Below are positions 6,955-15,196 of a DNA stretch of 58,134 nt, one piece after another. Both the position numbers and the translations under genes were made by a program. Under the pieces are notes generated by a model, which was not told the DNA's origin, ran no database searches, and saw nothing but the letters and a program-made list of their open reading frames with translations. This stretch comes from JAVJSF01 sp040219555 (GTDB taxonomy: Bacteria; Actinomycetota; Thermoleophilia; Miltoncostaeales; Miltoncostaeaceae), in the NCBI GenBank assembly GCA_040219555.1, contig JAVJSF010000020.1, positions 1 through 58,134 on the forward strand. The letters are read 5' to 3'. Positions within the stretch are counted from its first letter, which is position 1, and every line of letters starts with the position of its first letter.

Positions 6955-9492
6955 ATGTTCGAACGGTTCACCGAGCGCGCCCGCCAGGTCGTGGTCCTGG
7001 CGCAGGAGGAGGCGCGCACCCTCAAGCACAACTACATCGGCACCGAGCACATCCTGCTCGGCCTGCTCCGCGAGGAGGAGGGTCTGGCCGCCCGCGTGCT
7101 CGAGGGGCTTGAGATCACCGTGGAGGAGGTCCGCGCACAGGTGATCCGGATCGTGGGCTCGGGCGAGGAGGTCACCTCCGGCCAGATCCCGTTCACGCCG
7201 CGGGCGAAGAAGGTCCTCGAGCTGGCGCTGCGCGAGGCGCTGTCGCTGGGCCACAACTACATCGGCACCGAGCACATCCTGCTCGGCCTGGTCCGCGAGA
7301 ATGAGGGCGTCGCCGCCCGCATCCTCGCCGACTTCGACGCCGACTCCGAGAAGATCCGCAACGAGATCATCCGCATGCTCTCGGGCCCGGGCCGGCGCCA
7401 GCAGGGCGCCCAGGCGGGCGCGGGCAGCGGGCCGGCGGGCGACAAGAAGTCGAGCAAGCTGCTCGACCAGTTCGGGCGCAACCTCACCAAGATGGCGGCG
7501 GACGGCAAGCTCGACCCCGTGGTGGGGCGCCAGAACGAGATCGAGCGCGTCATGCAGATCCTGTCGCGCCGCACGAAGAACAACCCGGTCCTGATCGGCG
7601 AGCCCGGCGTGGGTAAGACCGCCGTGGTCGAGGGGCTGGCGCAGCGCATCTCCTCCAACGAGGTGCCCGAGCTCCTGCGCAACAAGCAGATCTACACCCT
7701 GGACCTCGCGGCGCTGGTGGCCGGCTCGAAGTACCGCGGCGAGTTCGAGGAGCGGCTGAAGAAGGTGATGAAGGAGATCAGCCAGCGCGGCGACATCATC
7801 CTGTTCATCGACGAGCTGCACAATCTCGTCGGCGCGGGTGCCGCCGAGGGCGCGATCGACGCCGCCTCCATCCTCAAGCCCGCACTCGCGCGCGGCGAGC
7901 TGCAGACCGTCGGCGCCACCACCCTGGACGAGTACCGCAAGTACCTGGAGCGCGACTCGGCGCTCGAGCGGCGCTTCCAGAAGATCGCCGTCGACGAGCC
8001 GTCCCAGGAGGAGACCGAGCAGATCCTGCGCGGCCTGCGCGACCGGTACGAGGCGCACCACCGCATCACCATCAGCGACGAGGCCCTGTCGGCCGCCGCG
8101 AACCTCGCCGACCGCTACATCTCCGACCGCTTCCTGCCCGACAAGGCCATCGACCTCATCGACGAGGCCGGCTCGCGCATGCGGATCAAGACGATGACCG
8201 CCCCGCCCACCTACCGGGAGCTCGAGGACGAGATCGAGCAGACCCGGAAGGAGAAGGAGGCGGCCATCGAGGCGCAGGAGTTCGAGAAGGCCGCGAACCT
8301 GCGCGACAAGGAGCGTCGCCTCACCAACAAGAAGCGCGACCTCGAGGAGCAGTGGAAGAGCGACGACACCGGCCCGCGGCCGTCGATCGGCGAGGAGGAG
8401 ATCGCCGACATCGTCTCGATGTGGACCGGCATCCCCGTCTTCAAGCTCACCGAGGCCGAGACGCAGAAGCTGCTGCGCATGGAGGACGAACTCCACAAGC
8501 GCGTCATCGGCCAGCAGCAGGCCATCATGGCCGTCTCGCGCGCCATCCGGCGCGCCCGCGCGGGCATCAAGGACCCCAAGCGTCCCGCCGGCTCGTTCAT
8601 CTTCCTGGGCCCGTCGGGTGTCGGCAAGACCGAGCTCGCCCGCACGCTGGCCGAGTTCCTGTTCGGCGATGAGAGCGCGCTGATCCAGGTCGACATGTCC
8701 GAGTACATGGAGAAGCACGCCGTCTCGCGGCTGGTGGGCTCCCCGCCCGGCTACGTCGGCTACGACGAGGGCGGCCAGCTCACCGAGCAGGTCCGCCGCA
8801 AGCCGTACTCGGTGATCCTTCTCGACGAGGTCGAGAAGGCCCATCCCGAGGTGTTCAACATCCTCCTGCAGATCCTGGAGGACGGGCGCCTTACCGACGC
8901 CCAGGGCCGTTCGGTGGACTTCCGCAACGCGATCCTGATCATGACCTCGAACATCGGGGCCGCCACGATCTCGCGGAACACCCCGCTGGGCTTCTCGGTG
9001 TCCGACGACAGCGGCATCAGCTACGACGACATGAAGTCGCGGATCATGGGTGAGCTCAAGCGCGTCTTCCGGCCCGAGCTCATCAACCGGATCGACGAGA
9101 TCATCGTGTTCCACAAGCTCACCAAGGAGGAGATCACCCAGATCGTCGACCTCCTGCTGGTGCGGCTGCAGAACCAGATGAAGGAGTACGGCCTGGCCCT
9201 GCAGCTCACCGACGCCGCCAAGGATCTGCTGGTGGAGGAGGGCTACGACCCCTCCATGGGTGCCCGGCCGCTGCGCCGCGCCATCCAGCGCCTGGTGGAG
9301 GACCCGCTGTCGGACCGCATCCTCGGGGGATCGTTCCCCGACGGTGCCACCGTCACGCTGGACCGCGACGGGGACGAGATGAGCGTCAGCATCGTCGAGG
9401 CCCCGCCGGCGCCCGACTCGCCGCCGGAGGAGCCCGTGGGCGCCACGGCGCAGTCGGGTGGCGACGACCCCGCTCCGGCCACCGAGGAGTAG
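6955..9492 (+). CDS. clpC: ATP-dependent Clp protease ATP-binding subunit ClpC
   Basis: ClpC is the AAA+ unfoldase that feeds substrates to ClpP. The 845-residue protein has the double N-domain: repeats beginning RFTERARQVV and RAKKVLELAL, each with HNYIGTEHILLGL. It then has AAA-1 (Walker A GEPGVGKT near 215, Walker B FIDELHNLVGAG near 283), a UVR-like coiled middle region (EFEKAANLRDKERRL, about 440-455) that separates ClpC from ClpB, and AAA-2 (GPSGVGKT near 552, LLDEVEKAHPEVF near 622). A Pro/Glu tail ends it. ATG at 6955 follows GGAAGGGG. As in Bacillus, radA is next, but no ctsR or mcsAB lies upstream. Confidence 0.97.
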   Translation: MFERFTERARQVVVLAQEEARTLKHNYIGTEHILLGLLREEEGLAARVLEGLEITVEEVRAQVIRIVGSGEEVTSGQIPFTPRAKKVLELALREALSLGHNYIGTEHILLGLVRENEGVAARILADFDADSEKIRNEIIRMLSGPGRRQQGAQAGAGSGPAGDKKSSKLLDQFGRNLTKMAADGKLDPVVGRQNEIERVMQILSRRTKNNPVLIGEPGVGKTAVVEGLAQRISSNEVPELLRNKQIYTLDLAALVAGSKYRGEFEERLKKVMKEISQRGDIILFIDELHNLVGAGAAEGAIDAASILKPALARGELQTVGATTLDEYRKYLERDSALERRFQKIAVDEPSQEETEQILRGLRDRYEAHHRITISDEALSAAANLADRYISDRFLPDKAIDLIDEAGSRMRIKTMTAPPTYRELEDEIEQTRKEKEAAIEAQEFEKAANLRDKERRLTNKKRDLEEQWKSDDTGPRPSIGEEEIADIVSMWTGIPVFKLTEAETQKLLRMEDELHKRVIGQQQAIMAVSRAIRRARAGIKDPKRPAGSFIFLGPSGVGKTELARTLAEFLFGDESALIQVDMSEYMEKHAVSRLVGSPPGYVGYDEGGQLTEQVRRKPYSVILLDEVEKAHPEVFNILLQILEDGRLTDAQGRSVDFRNAILIMTSNIGAATISRNTPLGFSVSDDSGISYDDMKSRIMGELKRVFRPELINRIDEIIVFHKLTKEEITQIVDLLLVRLQNQMKEYGLALQLTDAAKDLLVEEGYDPSMGARPLRRAIQRLVEDPLSDRILGGSFPDGATVTLDRDGDEMSVSIVEAPPAPDSPPEEPVGATAQSGGDDPAPATEE

Positions 9493-9540
9493 GCGTCCTC
9501 ACCCCGGGGCAGCACTCCGGGGGATCTCGAACCCCCCGAC

Positions 9541-9561
9541 GGGCCGCGCATCGCGCGGCCC
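9541..9561 (+). terminator. Hairpin between clpC and radA
   Basis: GGGCCGCGC and GCGCGGCCC form a perfect 9-bp stem with a 3-base loop, 48 bases after the clpC stop and 7 bases before the proposed radA start. It has no T-run. It may terminate clpC transcripts or fold over the radA initiation region. Confidence 0.45.
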
Positions 9562-9568
9562 GTCGGTC

Positions 9569-10942
9569 GTGGGGGCGCTGATCGCCACGGCGCGGGTCCG
9601 GACCACCTACGCATGTGAGTCCTGCGGCGCGCACGCGCCGCGGTGGGTCGGTCGCTGCCCGGAGTGCGGGCAGTGGGGCACCGTGGCCGAGCGGGCCGCA
9701 CCCGCACCGGGACGGGTGACGCCGGCCGCGGGCGGGCGCCGGCCCGTGCGCCTGGCCGACCTGGTGGACGAGACGCCGGCGCGCATCTCCACGGGCATCG
9801 CCGAGCTGGACCGGGTGCTCGGCGGCGGCCTCGTGGCGGGGTCGCTGGTGCTGATCGGCGGCGAGCCCGGGATCGGCAAGAGCACGCTGGTGCTGCAGGC
9901 GCTCGCCGAGATGTCCCGCTCCCGCTCGGTGCTGCTCGTCACCGGTGAGGAGTCGCCCGTCCAGGTGCGGGGGCGCGGCGATCGGCTGGAGGCCGACTGC
10001 GGGTCGATCCAGGTGCTGGCGGAGACGGGACTCGAGGCCGTGGTCGCGGCGGTGGAGGCCCACGCGCCGGCCGTCGTGGCGATCGACTCGGTGCAGACGC
10101 TCCACTCGGCTGCCCTGGACGGCATCCCGGGCGCGCCCAACCAGGTGCGCCAGGCCACCGTCGAGCTGATGCGGGTGGCGAAGGAGCGCGGTTGTGCGAT
10201 CGTCCTGGTGGGTCAGGTGACCAAGGACGGCGGCCTGGCCGGCCCGCGCACCCTGGAGCACCTGGTGGACTGCGTCCTGGCCTTCGAGGGCGACGACCTG
10301 CGCTCGCACCGGGTGCTGCGCGCCATCAAGAACCGCTTCGGCTCGACCAATGAGGCCGGGCTGTTCGAGATGGGCGAGCGTGGCCTGGCCGGCGTGGACG
10401 ACCCGGCCCGTCTCTACCTCTCCGAGGTGGGGGAGCGGGTGGGCTCGTGCATCTTCCCGGCCGTGGAGGGCTCGCGCGCCCTGCTGGTGGAGGTCCAGGC
10501 GCTGGTGGGCCCGACCGAGATCGTCCCGCCGCGGCGGGTGGCGATCGGCGTCGACCGCACGCGCCTGTCGCAGGTGATCGCGGTGCTCTCGCGGCACGGG
10601 GGCCTGCACCTGGGCGACCAGGACGTCTTCGTGAGCGTCGCGGGGGGTGCCAGGGCGCTCGATCCGGCCGCGGATCTGGCGATCGCGTTGGCCGTTGCGA
10701 GTGCGCATCGCGGAATCGCCCTCCCGAGCGGTACTCTGGCATTCGGAGAACTGGGACTCACCGGTGCTGTTCGGCCGGTGGGCCATGGGTCGCGCCGGCT
10801 CGCAGCCGGGGCGTCCCATGGGATGGTGACCGCTGTCACCCCGCCGGACGATGGCGGGGAGCACGGTCGGAGCGGGGGTCCGGGGCGTCAGCCCGCAGCG
10901 GACATCCGCGATGCGTTGGAGCTGGTGTTCGGGCGGCGATGA
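9569..10942 (+). CDS. radA: DNA repair protein RadA (Sms)
   Basis: RadA is a RecA-like ATPase that helps branch migration in recombination. The 457-residue product has an N-terminal four-Cys zinc finger (CESCG...CPEC), Walker A GEPGIGKS near 98, the diagnostic KNRFG motif near 253 and a C-terminal Lon-like domain (AIALAVASAHRGIALP, GELGLTGAVRPV). GTG at 9569 puts the zinc finger about 14 residues from the start as in the family. Upstream in-frame starts overlap clpC and encode unlike residues. No Shine-Dalgarno is visible and a hairpin ends just before it, so the start is uncertain. Confidence 0.93.
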   Translation: MGALIATARVRTTYACESCGAHAPRWVGRCPECGQWGTVAERAAPAPGRVTPAAGGRRPVRLADLVDETPARISTGIAELDRVLGGGLVAGSLVLIGGEPGIGKSTLVLQALAEMSRSRSVLLVTGEESPVQVRGRGDRLEADCGSIQVLAETGLEAVVAAVEAHAPAVVAIDSVQTLHSAALDGIPGAPNQVRQATVELMRVAKERGCAIVLVGQVTKDGGLAGPRTLEHLVDCVLAFEGDDLRSHRVLRAIKNRFGSTNEAGLFEMGERGLAGVDDPARLYLSEVGERVGSCIFPAVEGSRALLVEVQALVGPTEIVPPRRVAIGVDRTRLSQVIAVLSRHGGLHLGDQDVFVSVAGGARALDPAADLAIALAVASAHRGIALPSGTLAFGELGLTGAVRPVGHGSRRLAAGASHGMVTAVTPPDDGGEHGRSGGPGRQPAADIRDALELVFGRR

Positions 10943-10975
10943 GTCCGCCGGTGGGTCGAGAGCAGGGGGAGTCGG

Positions 10976-11545
10976 TTGTTCGAGGTCGGCGAAAAGGTCA
11001 TGTACCCGCACCACGGCGCGGGGGTGATCGTCAAGAAGGAGATCGGGGAGAAGCTCGGTGTCAGCCGGGAGTACCTCACCATCAAGATCCTCTACAACGA
11101 CATGACCGTGCAGGTGCCAACGGAGAACGCCGAGCGGGCGGGCCTGCGGCCGGTCATCGGCGAGGAGGAGGTGGCGGCGGTCCTGGCGGTGCTGCGTGAC
11201 GACGGTACCCAGATGCCCAAGAACTGGAACCGGCGCTTCAAGCACAACCGCGACAAGATCAAGACCGGCGACATCTTCGAGCTCGCCGAGGTGGTGCGGA
11301 ACCTCTCGATCCGCGACCTCGACAAGGGCCTGTCGACCGGCGAGAAGCAGATGTTCGGGCGGGCCAAGAAGATCCTCGCCAGCGAGCTGATGTACGCGCG
11401 CGACATGGAGGAGGACGCCGCGGTCGAGTTCCTGGATGAGCTCCTGGCCAGTATCGGGGCCTCGCGGGAGGAGGAGCCCGAGCCCGAGACGAAATCCACG
11501 GACAAGGGCTCCGGCGCCGAGGCGTCCGAGGCGCTGGTCGACTGA
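10976..11545 (+). CDS. carD: CarD-like transcriptional regulator
   Basis: CarD binds the RNA polymerase beta subunit and stabilises open promoter complexes. The 189-residue protein has the RNAP-interacting Tudor-like domain (FEVGEKVMYPHHGAGVI, residues 2-18, and EYLTIKILYNDMTVQVP). The helical DNA-binding domain has NWNRRFKHNRDKIKTGD, VVRNLSIRDLDKGLSTGEK and KKILASELMYA. The last 30 residues are acidic and disordered. TTG at 10976 follows AGGGGGAG. It sits where Bacillus carries disA, between radA and the PIN-TRAM gene. Confidence 0.94.
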   Translation: MFEVGEKVMYPHHGAGVIVKKEIGEKLGVSREYLTIKILYNDMTVQVPTENAERAGLRPVIGEEEVAAVLAVLRDDGTQMPKNWNRRFKHNRDKIKTGDIFELAEVVRNLSIRDLDKGLSTGEKQMFGRAKKILASELMYARDMEEDAAVEFLDELLASIGASREEEPEPETKSTDKGSGAEASEALVD

Positions 11546-11620
11546 CACACAGACGCGGCCCTCCACGGGCGAGGACGGGTTCCACCTCCCGATGAGCAAC
11601 CACAGTCCCAGTCCGCGCGC

Positions 11621-12661
11621 ATGGTGAGCCTCGTCACGCGGGTCGTGCTGGCGATCCTGCTCGGGCTCGGTGCCTGGCAGGCCGCCGGCTCGCTGCCCCT
11701 GCGCGAGTGGTTCGACTCGCCGTGGCACTACGCGGCCCGCCTGGCCATCACGTCCGCCGCGGCGCTGGCGGGTGCGCTGGTCGGCGGCGTGGTGGGGCGG
11801 GTGCTGCGCGACCGCCTGCGGGCGCTGGACCGGGCGGCCGACCGCCGGTCCGCGGCCGAGCTGACCGTGGGCGCACTCGGCCTGGTGGTGGGTCTGCTGG
11901 CCGCCGCGCTGGCCGGCGTGGCCGTGGCCCAGCTCCCGATCATCGGTCCGTACATGCTCTTGCCGGTGGTGCTGGTGGTGGCGTACGTCTTCAGCCGGGT
12001 GGCCGCGCGCAAGCACCTGGACATCCTGCGGCTTGCCGGCATCCGCCAGAAGGGCGCGGCCGCCGCCGTGCGGCTGGTGGACACCAGCGCCATCATCGAT
12101 GGCCGCGTGGTCGACGTGCTGCGCACCCGCTTCCTGAGCGGGTCGCTGGTGATTCCCGACTTCGTCCTGGCCGAGCTCCAGCTGGTGGCCGACTCGGAGG
12201 ACCCGCTCAAGCGCAGCCGGGGGCGGCGCGGCCTGGAGCTGGTGGAGGAGCTCAAGTCGATGGCCAACGGCGGCTTCCAGGTGCGACGCGGCGACTATCC
12301 CGAGCTGGACGGGGTCGACGCCAAGCTGGTGCGGATGGCCCAGGAGACCGGCGCGGCGATCATCACCACCGACTTCAATCTCAACAAGGTCGCCCGCATC
12401 CAGGGGATCGAGGTCCTGAACGTCAACGAGCTGGCGAACGCCCTGCGCCCCGCGGTGCTGCCGGGTGAGAGCCTGCGGGTACGCATCGTGCGCGAGGGGC
12501 GCGAGTACGACCAGGGCGTGGGCTACCTGGACGACGGCACCATGGTGGTGGTGGAGGGCGGCCGGCGCCACCTGGGGGACCATGTCGACACCGAGGTCAC
12601 CAGCGTGCTCCAGAACCCCTCGGGGAAGATGATCTTCACCCGCCTGCCCGACGAGTCCTAA
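11621..12661 (+). CDS. PIN and TRAM domain membrane protein (YacL family)
   Basis: The 346-residue protein has about four N-terminal membrane helices (residues 1-125: VLAILLGLGAWQAAG, SAAALAGALVGGVVG, LGLVVGLLAAALAGVAVA, YMLLPVVLVVAYVF). A PIN ribonuclease-fold domain starts at VDTSAIIDGRVVD near 153, with acidic residues VDAKLVRMA and TTDFNLNK. A C-terminal TRAM domain (EYDQGVGYLDDGTMVVVEGG) follows. The order is that of Bacillus YacL, whose cellular role is poorly known; a nuclease function is inferred from the fold. ATG at 11621 or GTG at 11624 may start it; no strong Shine-Dalgarno is seen. Confidence 0.85.
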   Translation: MVSLVTRVVLAILLGLGAWQAAGSLPLREWFDSPWHYAARLAITSAAALAGALVGGVVGRVLRDRLRALDRAADRRSAAELTVGALGLVVGLLAAALAGVAVAQLPIIGPYMLLPVVLVVAYVFSRVAARKHLDILRLAGIRQKGAAAAVRLVDTSAIIDGRVVDVLRTRFLSGSLVIPDFVLAELQLVADSEDPLKRSRGRRGLELVEELKSMANGGFQVRRGDYPELDGVDAKLVRMAQETGAAIITTDFNLNKVARIQGIEVLNVNELANALRPAVLPGESLRVRIVREGREYDQGVGYLDDGTMVVVEGGRRHLGDHVDTEVTSVLQNPSGKMIFTRLPDES

Positions 12662-12681
12662 GAAAGAGCGAGTCCGTTCCC

Positions 12682-13107
12682 GTGGACGACATCACCATCC
12701 TGAACCTGCTGGGCGACGTCGACGACGTCGCGGTCCCCTTCGGCATGTCGCCGGGGTTGGCGGCCCACTTCGCCCGCGTGCCGCTGGGCATGGAGACGGC
12801 CGGCTTGACCTACTTCCGCTTCGGTCCGCGTTTCCGTACCCCGTTCGGGCATCGCCACGGGGACCAGGAGGAGGTGTACCTGGTCCTGTCGGGATCGGTG
12901 CGCGTGGCCGTGGAGCAGGACGTGCACGAGCTGGCCCCCTGGGATGTCATCCGGGTGGCGCCGCACCTGCTGCGCTGCATCGAGGGCGGCCCGGAGGGCG
13001 GCGAGGTGCTGGCGTTCGGCGCGCCGGCCGACGGCAACCCCGACGGCGAGCAGCACCCCGGCTGGTGGCCGGAGGAGCCGTCCCCCGAGAGCCCGGCCGG
13101 GGGCTGA
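12682..13107 (+). CDS. Cupin-domain protein
   Basis: This 141-residue protein contains one cupin_2 barrel. FGHRHGDQEEVYLVLSG supplies the His-His-Glu metal motif and VAPHLLRCIEGGPEG the second half. The N-terminus (ILNLLGDVDDVAVPFG) and the Pro/Glu tail are not informative. GTG at 12682 lies 20 bases after the PIN-TRAM stop. The gene is inserted between yacL and ispD; I do not know its substrate. It could bind a small metabolite or act as an isomerase-like enzyme. Confidence 0.75.
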   Translation: MDDITILNLLGDVDDVAVPFGMSPGLAAHFARVPLGMETAGLTYFRFGPRFRTPFGHRHGDQEEVYLVLSGSVRVAVEQDVHELAPWDVIRVAPHLLRCIEGGPEGGEVLAFGAPADGNPDGEQHPGWWPEEPSPESPAGG

Positions 13108-13110
13108 GCG

Positions 13111-13821
13111 ATGCGCATGCGCATCGCGGCGGTGATCGTGGCCGCCGGCGACGGCCTGCGCCTGGGGGCCGACGTGCCCAAGGCGTTCGTGCCGGTGGCC
13201 GGCCTGCCGATGGTGGCCTGGAGCATCGATGCGATGCGCGCCACGGCCGGGGTCACCGAGGTCGTGGTGGCCGTCCCGCCGGGCCGGGTCGACTGGTGCC
13301 GGGCGCGTCTGGGTCGCCACGCCGCCCTGGTGGACCTGGTGGAGGGCGGGGCCACGCGGTCCGTCTCGGTGGCACGGGCGCTGGCGGCGACCGACGACCG
13401 CGTCACGCACATCGTGGTCCACGACGCCGCGCGGCCGCTGGTGAGCGCCGAGGTGGTCCGCCGGATCGTCGACGGCATCGGCGACGCGGACGGGGCCATC
13501 GCGGCCGCTCCCGTGCCGGACACCATCAAGGCCGCCGGCGCGTCCGGGCGGATCGCCCGCACCGTCTCGCGGGACGGCCTCTGGGCGGCGCAGACACCGC
13601 AGGCCTTCCGCGCCGATCGCTTCCGCGACGCCGTGGCCCGCGCGCTGGCGGAGGGCGTCCTCGACGGCGCCACCGACTGCGCGTCGATCATGGAGTCGGC
13701 CGGGCGCCCGGTGCGGCTGGTGGAGGTCGCCGAGGCGAACCTCAAGGTCACCCGGGTGTCGGATCTCGAGGTGGCCGCAGCGCTCCTCGCGGCCCGCGCG
13801 GGCGGTGGACCGGTCCACTAG
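13111..13821 (+). CDS. ispD: 2-C-methyl-D-erythritol 4-phosphate cytidylyltransferase
   Basis: IspD forms CDP-methylerythritol in the MEP isoprenoid pathway. The 236-residue protein starts with the CTP-binding VIVAAGDGLRLGADVPKAF (the usual AAGxGxRMG.xxPKQF, slightly altered). It also has EGGATRSVSVARAL near 90, VHDAARPLV near 110, PVPDTIKAA near 132, WAAQTPQAFRAD near 158 and the C-terminal TDCASIMESAG. ATG at 13111 (or 13117) follows the cupin gene by three bases. ispF lies one gene downstream, so two MEP steps share this operon. Confidence 0.94.
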   Translation: MRMRIAAVIVAAGDGLRLGADVPKAFVPVAGLPMVAWSIDAMRATAGVTEVVVAVPPGRVDWCRARLGRHAALVDLVEGGATRSVSVARALAATDDRVTHIVVHDAARPLVSAEVVRRIVDGIGDADGAIAAAPVPDTIKAAGASGRIARTVSRDGLWAAQTPQAFRADRFRDAVARALAEGVLDGATDCASIMESAGRPVRLVEVAEANLKVTRVSDLEVAAALLAARAGGGPVH

Positions 13822-13834
13822 GCTGGCCCGCGGC

Positions 13835-14692
13835 GTGCTGACCGACTACCACATGCATCTGATCCCCGACTCGGCCGAGGAACGTGCCGCCGAGGGGGCG
13901 TCATGGCGCGCCGACGGGGGGCACCTGTCGGCGGCGTGGGTGGCCCGCTTCGTGGAGCGCGCCCGCGCCCGCGCGATCGGCGAGATCGCGGTCACCGAGC
14001 ACGTCCACCGCTTCGCCGCCGTGCACGACTGGTTCGACAACCCGTGGTGGCGGGAGGACGCCGTCCAGGACATCGGCGCCTATTGCGCGGCTCTCGTCGC
14101 CGCGCGCGAGGAGCATGGGCTCCCCGTGCTCGTGGGGCTGGAGATGGACTGGCTGCCCGACCGTCAAGAGCAGACCCGGGCGCTCCTGGCCGCCCACCCC
14201 TTCGACATCGTCCTCGGCTCCGTGCACTGGCTGGGCTCCCTCGCGGTCGACCACCCCGACTTCCCGGCCTGGGAGGCGATGGAGCCCGAGGTCATGTGGG
14301 AGCGCTACCTGGAGGAGTTGGTGGCCACCGCGCGCTCGGGGTTGTTCGACACGCTGAGCCACCCCGACCTGCCGAAGGTCTTCGGGACGAGGATCCCCGC
14401 GGCGGTGGCCCATCGCTGGGACGACGCCGTGGCCGCCATCGCCGAGACGGGCATCGCCATCGAGTGCTCCTCGGCGGGGCTGCGCAAGCCGGTGGGCGAG
14501 CTCTACCCGGAGCCCGGCCTGCTGCGCCGTTTCCGGGAGGCGGGGGTCCCCGTCACCCTCGGCAGCGACGCGCACCGCCCCTCGGATGTCGGGCGCGACT
14601 ACCCCAGTTCGGTCGCCGCGGTGCGCATCGCCGGGTACACCTCCATCACCCGCTTCCGCGGTCGCGAGCCCTACCAGGAGCCGCTGTCCTGA
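13835..14692 (+). CDS. PHP-domain phosphatase, histidinol-phosphatase (HisK)-like
   Basis: The 285-residue product is a PHP-domain metal hydrolase. The metal ligands are visible in order: TDYHMHL near residue 3, VTEHVH near 55, LEMDW near 102, GSVHW near 128, LSHPDLPK near 171 and GSDAHRPSDVG near 246. This matches HisK-type histidinol-phosphate phosphatases. No other his gene is near and the gene interrupts ispD-ispF, so histidinol phosphate as substrate is only the best guess. GTG at 13835 places DYHMH at the N-terminus as usual; GTG at 13805 would overlap ispD. Confidence 0.8.
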   Translation: MLTDYHMHLIPDSAEERAAEGASWRADGGHLSAAWVARFVERARARAIGEIAVTEHVHRFAAVHDWFDNPWWREDAVQDIGAYCAALVAAREEHGLPVLVGLEMDWLPDRQEQTRALLAAHPFDIVLGSVHWLGSLAVDHPDFPAWEAMEPEVMWERYLEELVATARSGLFDTLSHPDLPKVFGTRIPAAVAHRWDDAVAAIAETGIAIECSSAGLRKPVGELYPEPGLLRRFREAGVPVTLGSDAHRPSDVGRDYPSSVAAVRIAGYTSITRFRGREPYQEPLS

Positions 14693-15183
14693 GCTCCGAT
14701 CCCGCCGCCGGCCTGCGCATCGGCCTGGGCGTCGACGCCCACCGCCTGGGCCCGGGCCGGCCCTGCATGATCGGGCTGGTGTCCCACGATCACCCCGAGG
14801 GCCTGGTGGGCCACTCGGACGGCGACGTGGCCGCTCACGCCCTGTGCGATGCGCTGCTGGCGGCCGCCGGGCTGCCGGACATCGGGTCCCTCTTCCCGCC
14901 GGGCGACACGGAGTGGGAGGGGGCCTCGGGGCGCCTGCTGCTGGGGCTCGTGATGAAACGGGTGCGCGAGGCCGGCCTGGCGGCGGTGAACGCCCACGTG
15001 GTGGTCATGTGCGAGGCGCCGCGCATCGGTCGCCTGCGCGAGGCGATGGAGGATGCGATGTCGGCGGTGGTGGGAGCCCGGGTGACCGTGCACGCCACCA
15101 CCACCGAGACGATGGGCGCGCTGGGCCGCGGCGAGGGCGTCGCCGCCCAGGCCGTGGCGATGGTCTCGGGTGCGGGGCGATGA
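14689..15183 (+). CDS. ispF: 2-C-methyl-D-erythritol 2,4-cyclodiphosphate synthase
   Basis: IspF cyclises CDP-methylerythritol phosphate in the MEP pathway. The product has the metal site GLGVDAHRLG near residue 12, the GHSDGDVAAHALCDALLAA helix near 44, DIGSLFPPGD, and the C-terminal ATTTETMGALGRGEGVAAQA loop. The start is unusual: no ATG, GTG or TTG lies close upstream of the essential Asp-Ala-His. CTG at 14689 overlaps the previous stop as CTGA, copying the four-base overlaps elsewhere, and gives 164 residues, near the family norm. The first ATG (14767) would delete the metal ligands. Confidence 0.9.
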   Translation: MSSDPAAGLRIGLGVDAHRLGPGRPCMIGLVSHDHPEGLVGHSDGDVAAHALCDALLAAAGLPDIGSLFPPGDTEWEGASGRLLLGLVMKRVREAGLAAVNAHVVVMCEAPRIGRLREAMEDAMSAVVGARVTVHATTTETMGALGRGEGVAAQAVAMVSGAGR

Positions 15184-15196
15184 GAGGGCGGGCGCG

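Noticed and set aside
9386..12583. A 1065-residue open frame on the minus strand
   Set aside because: It lies antisense to clpC, radA, carD and the PIN-TRAM gene; it is a GC-rich shadow with His/Arg/Gly-rich low-complexity translation.
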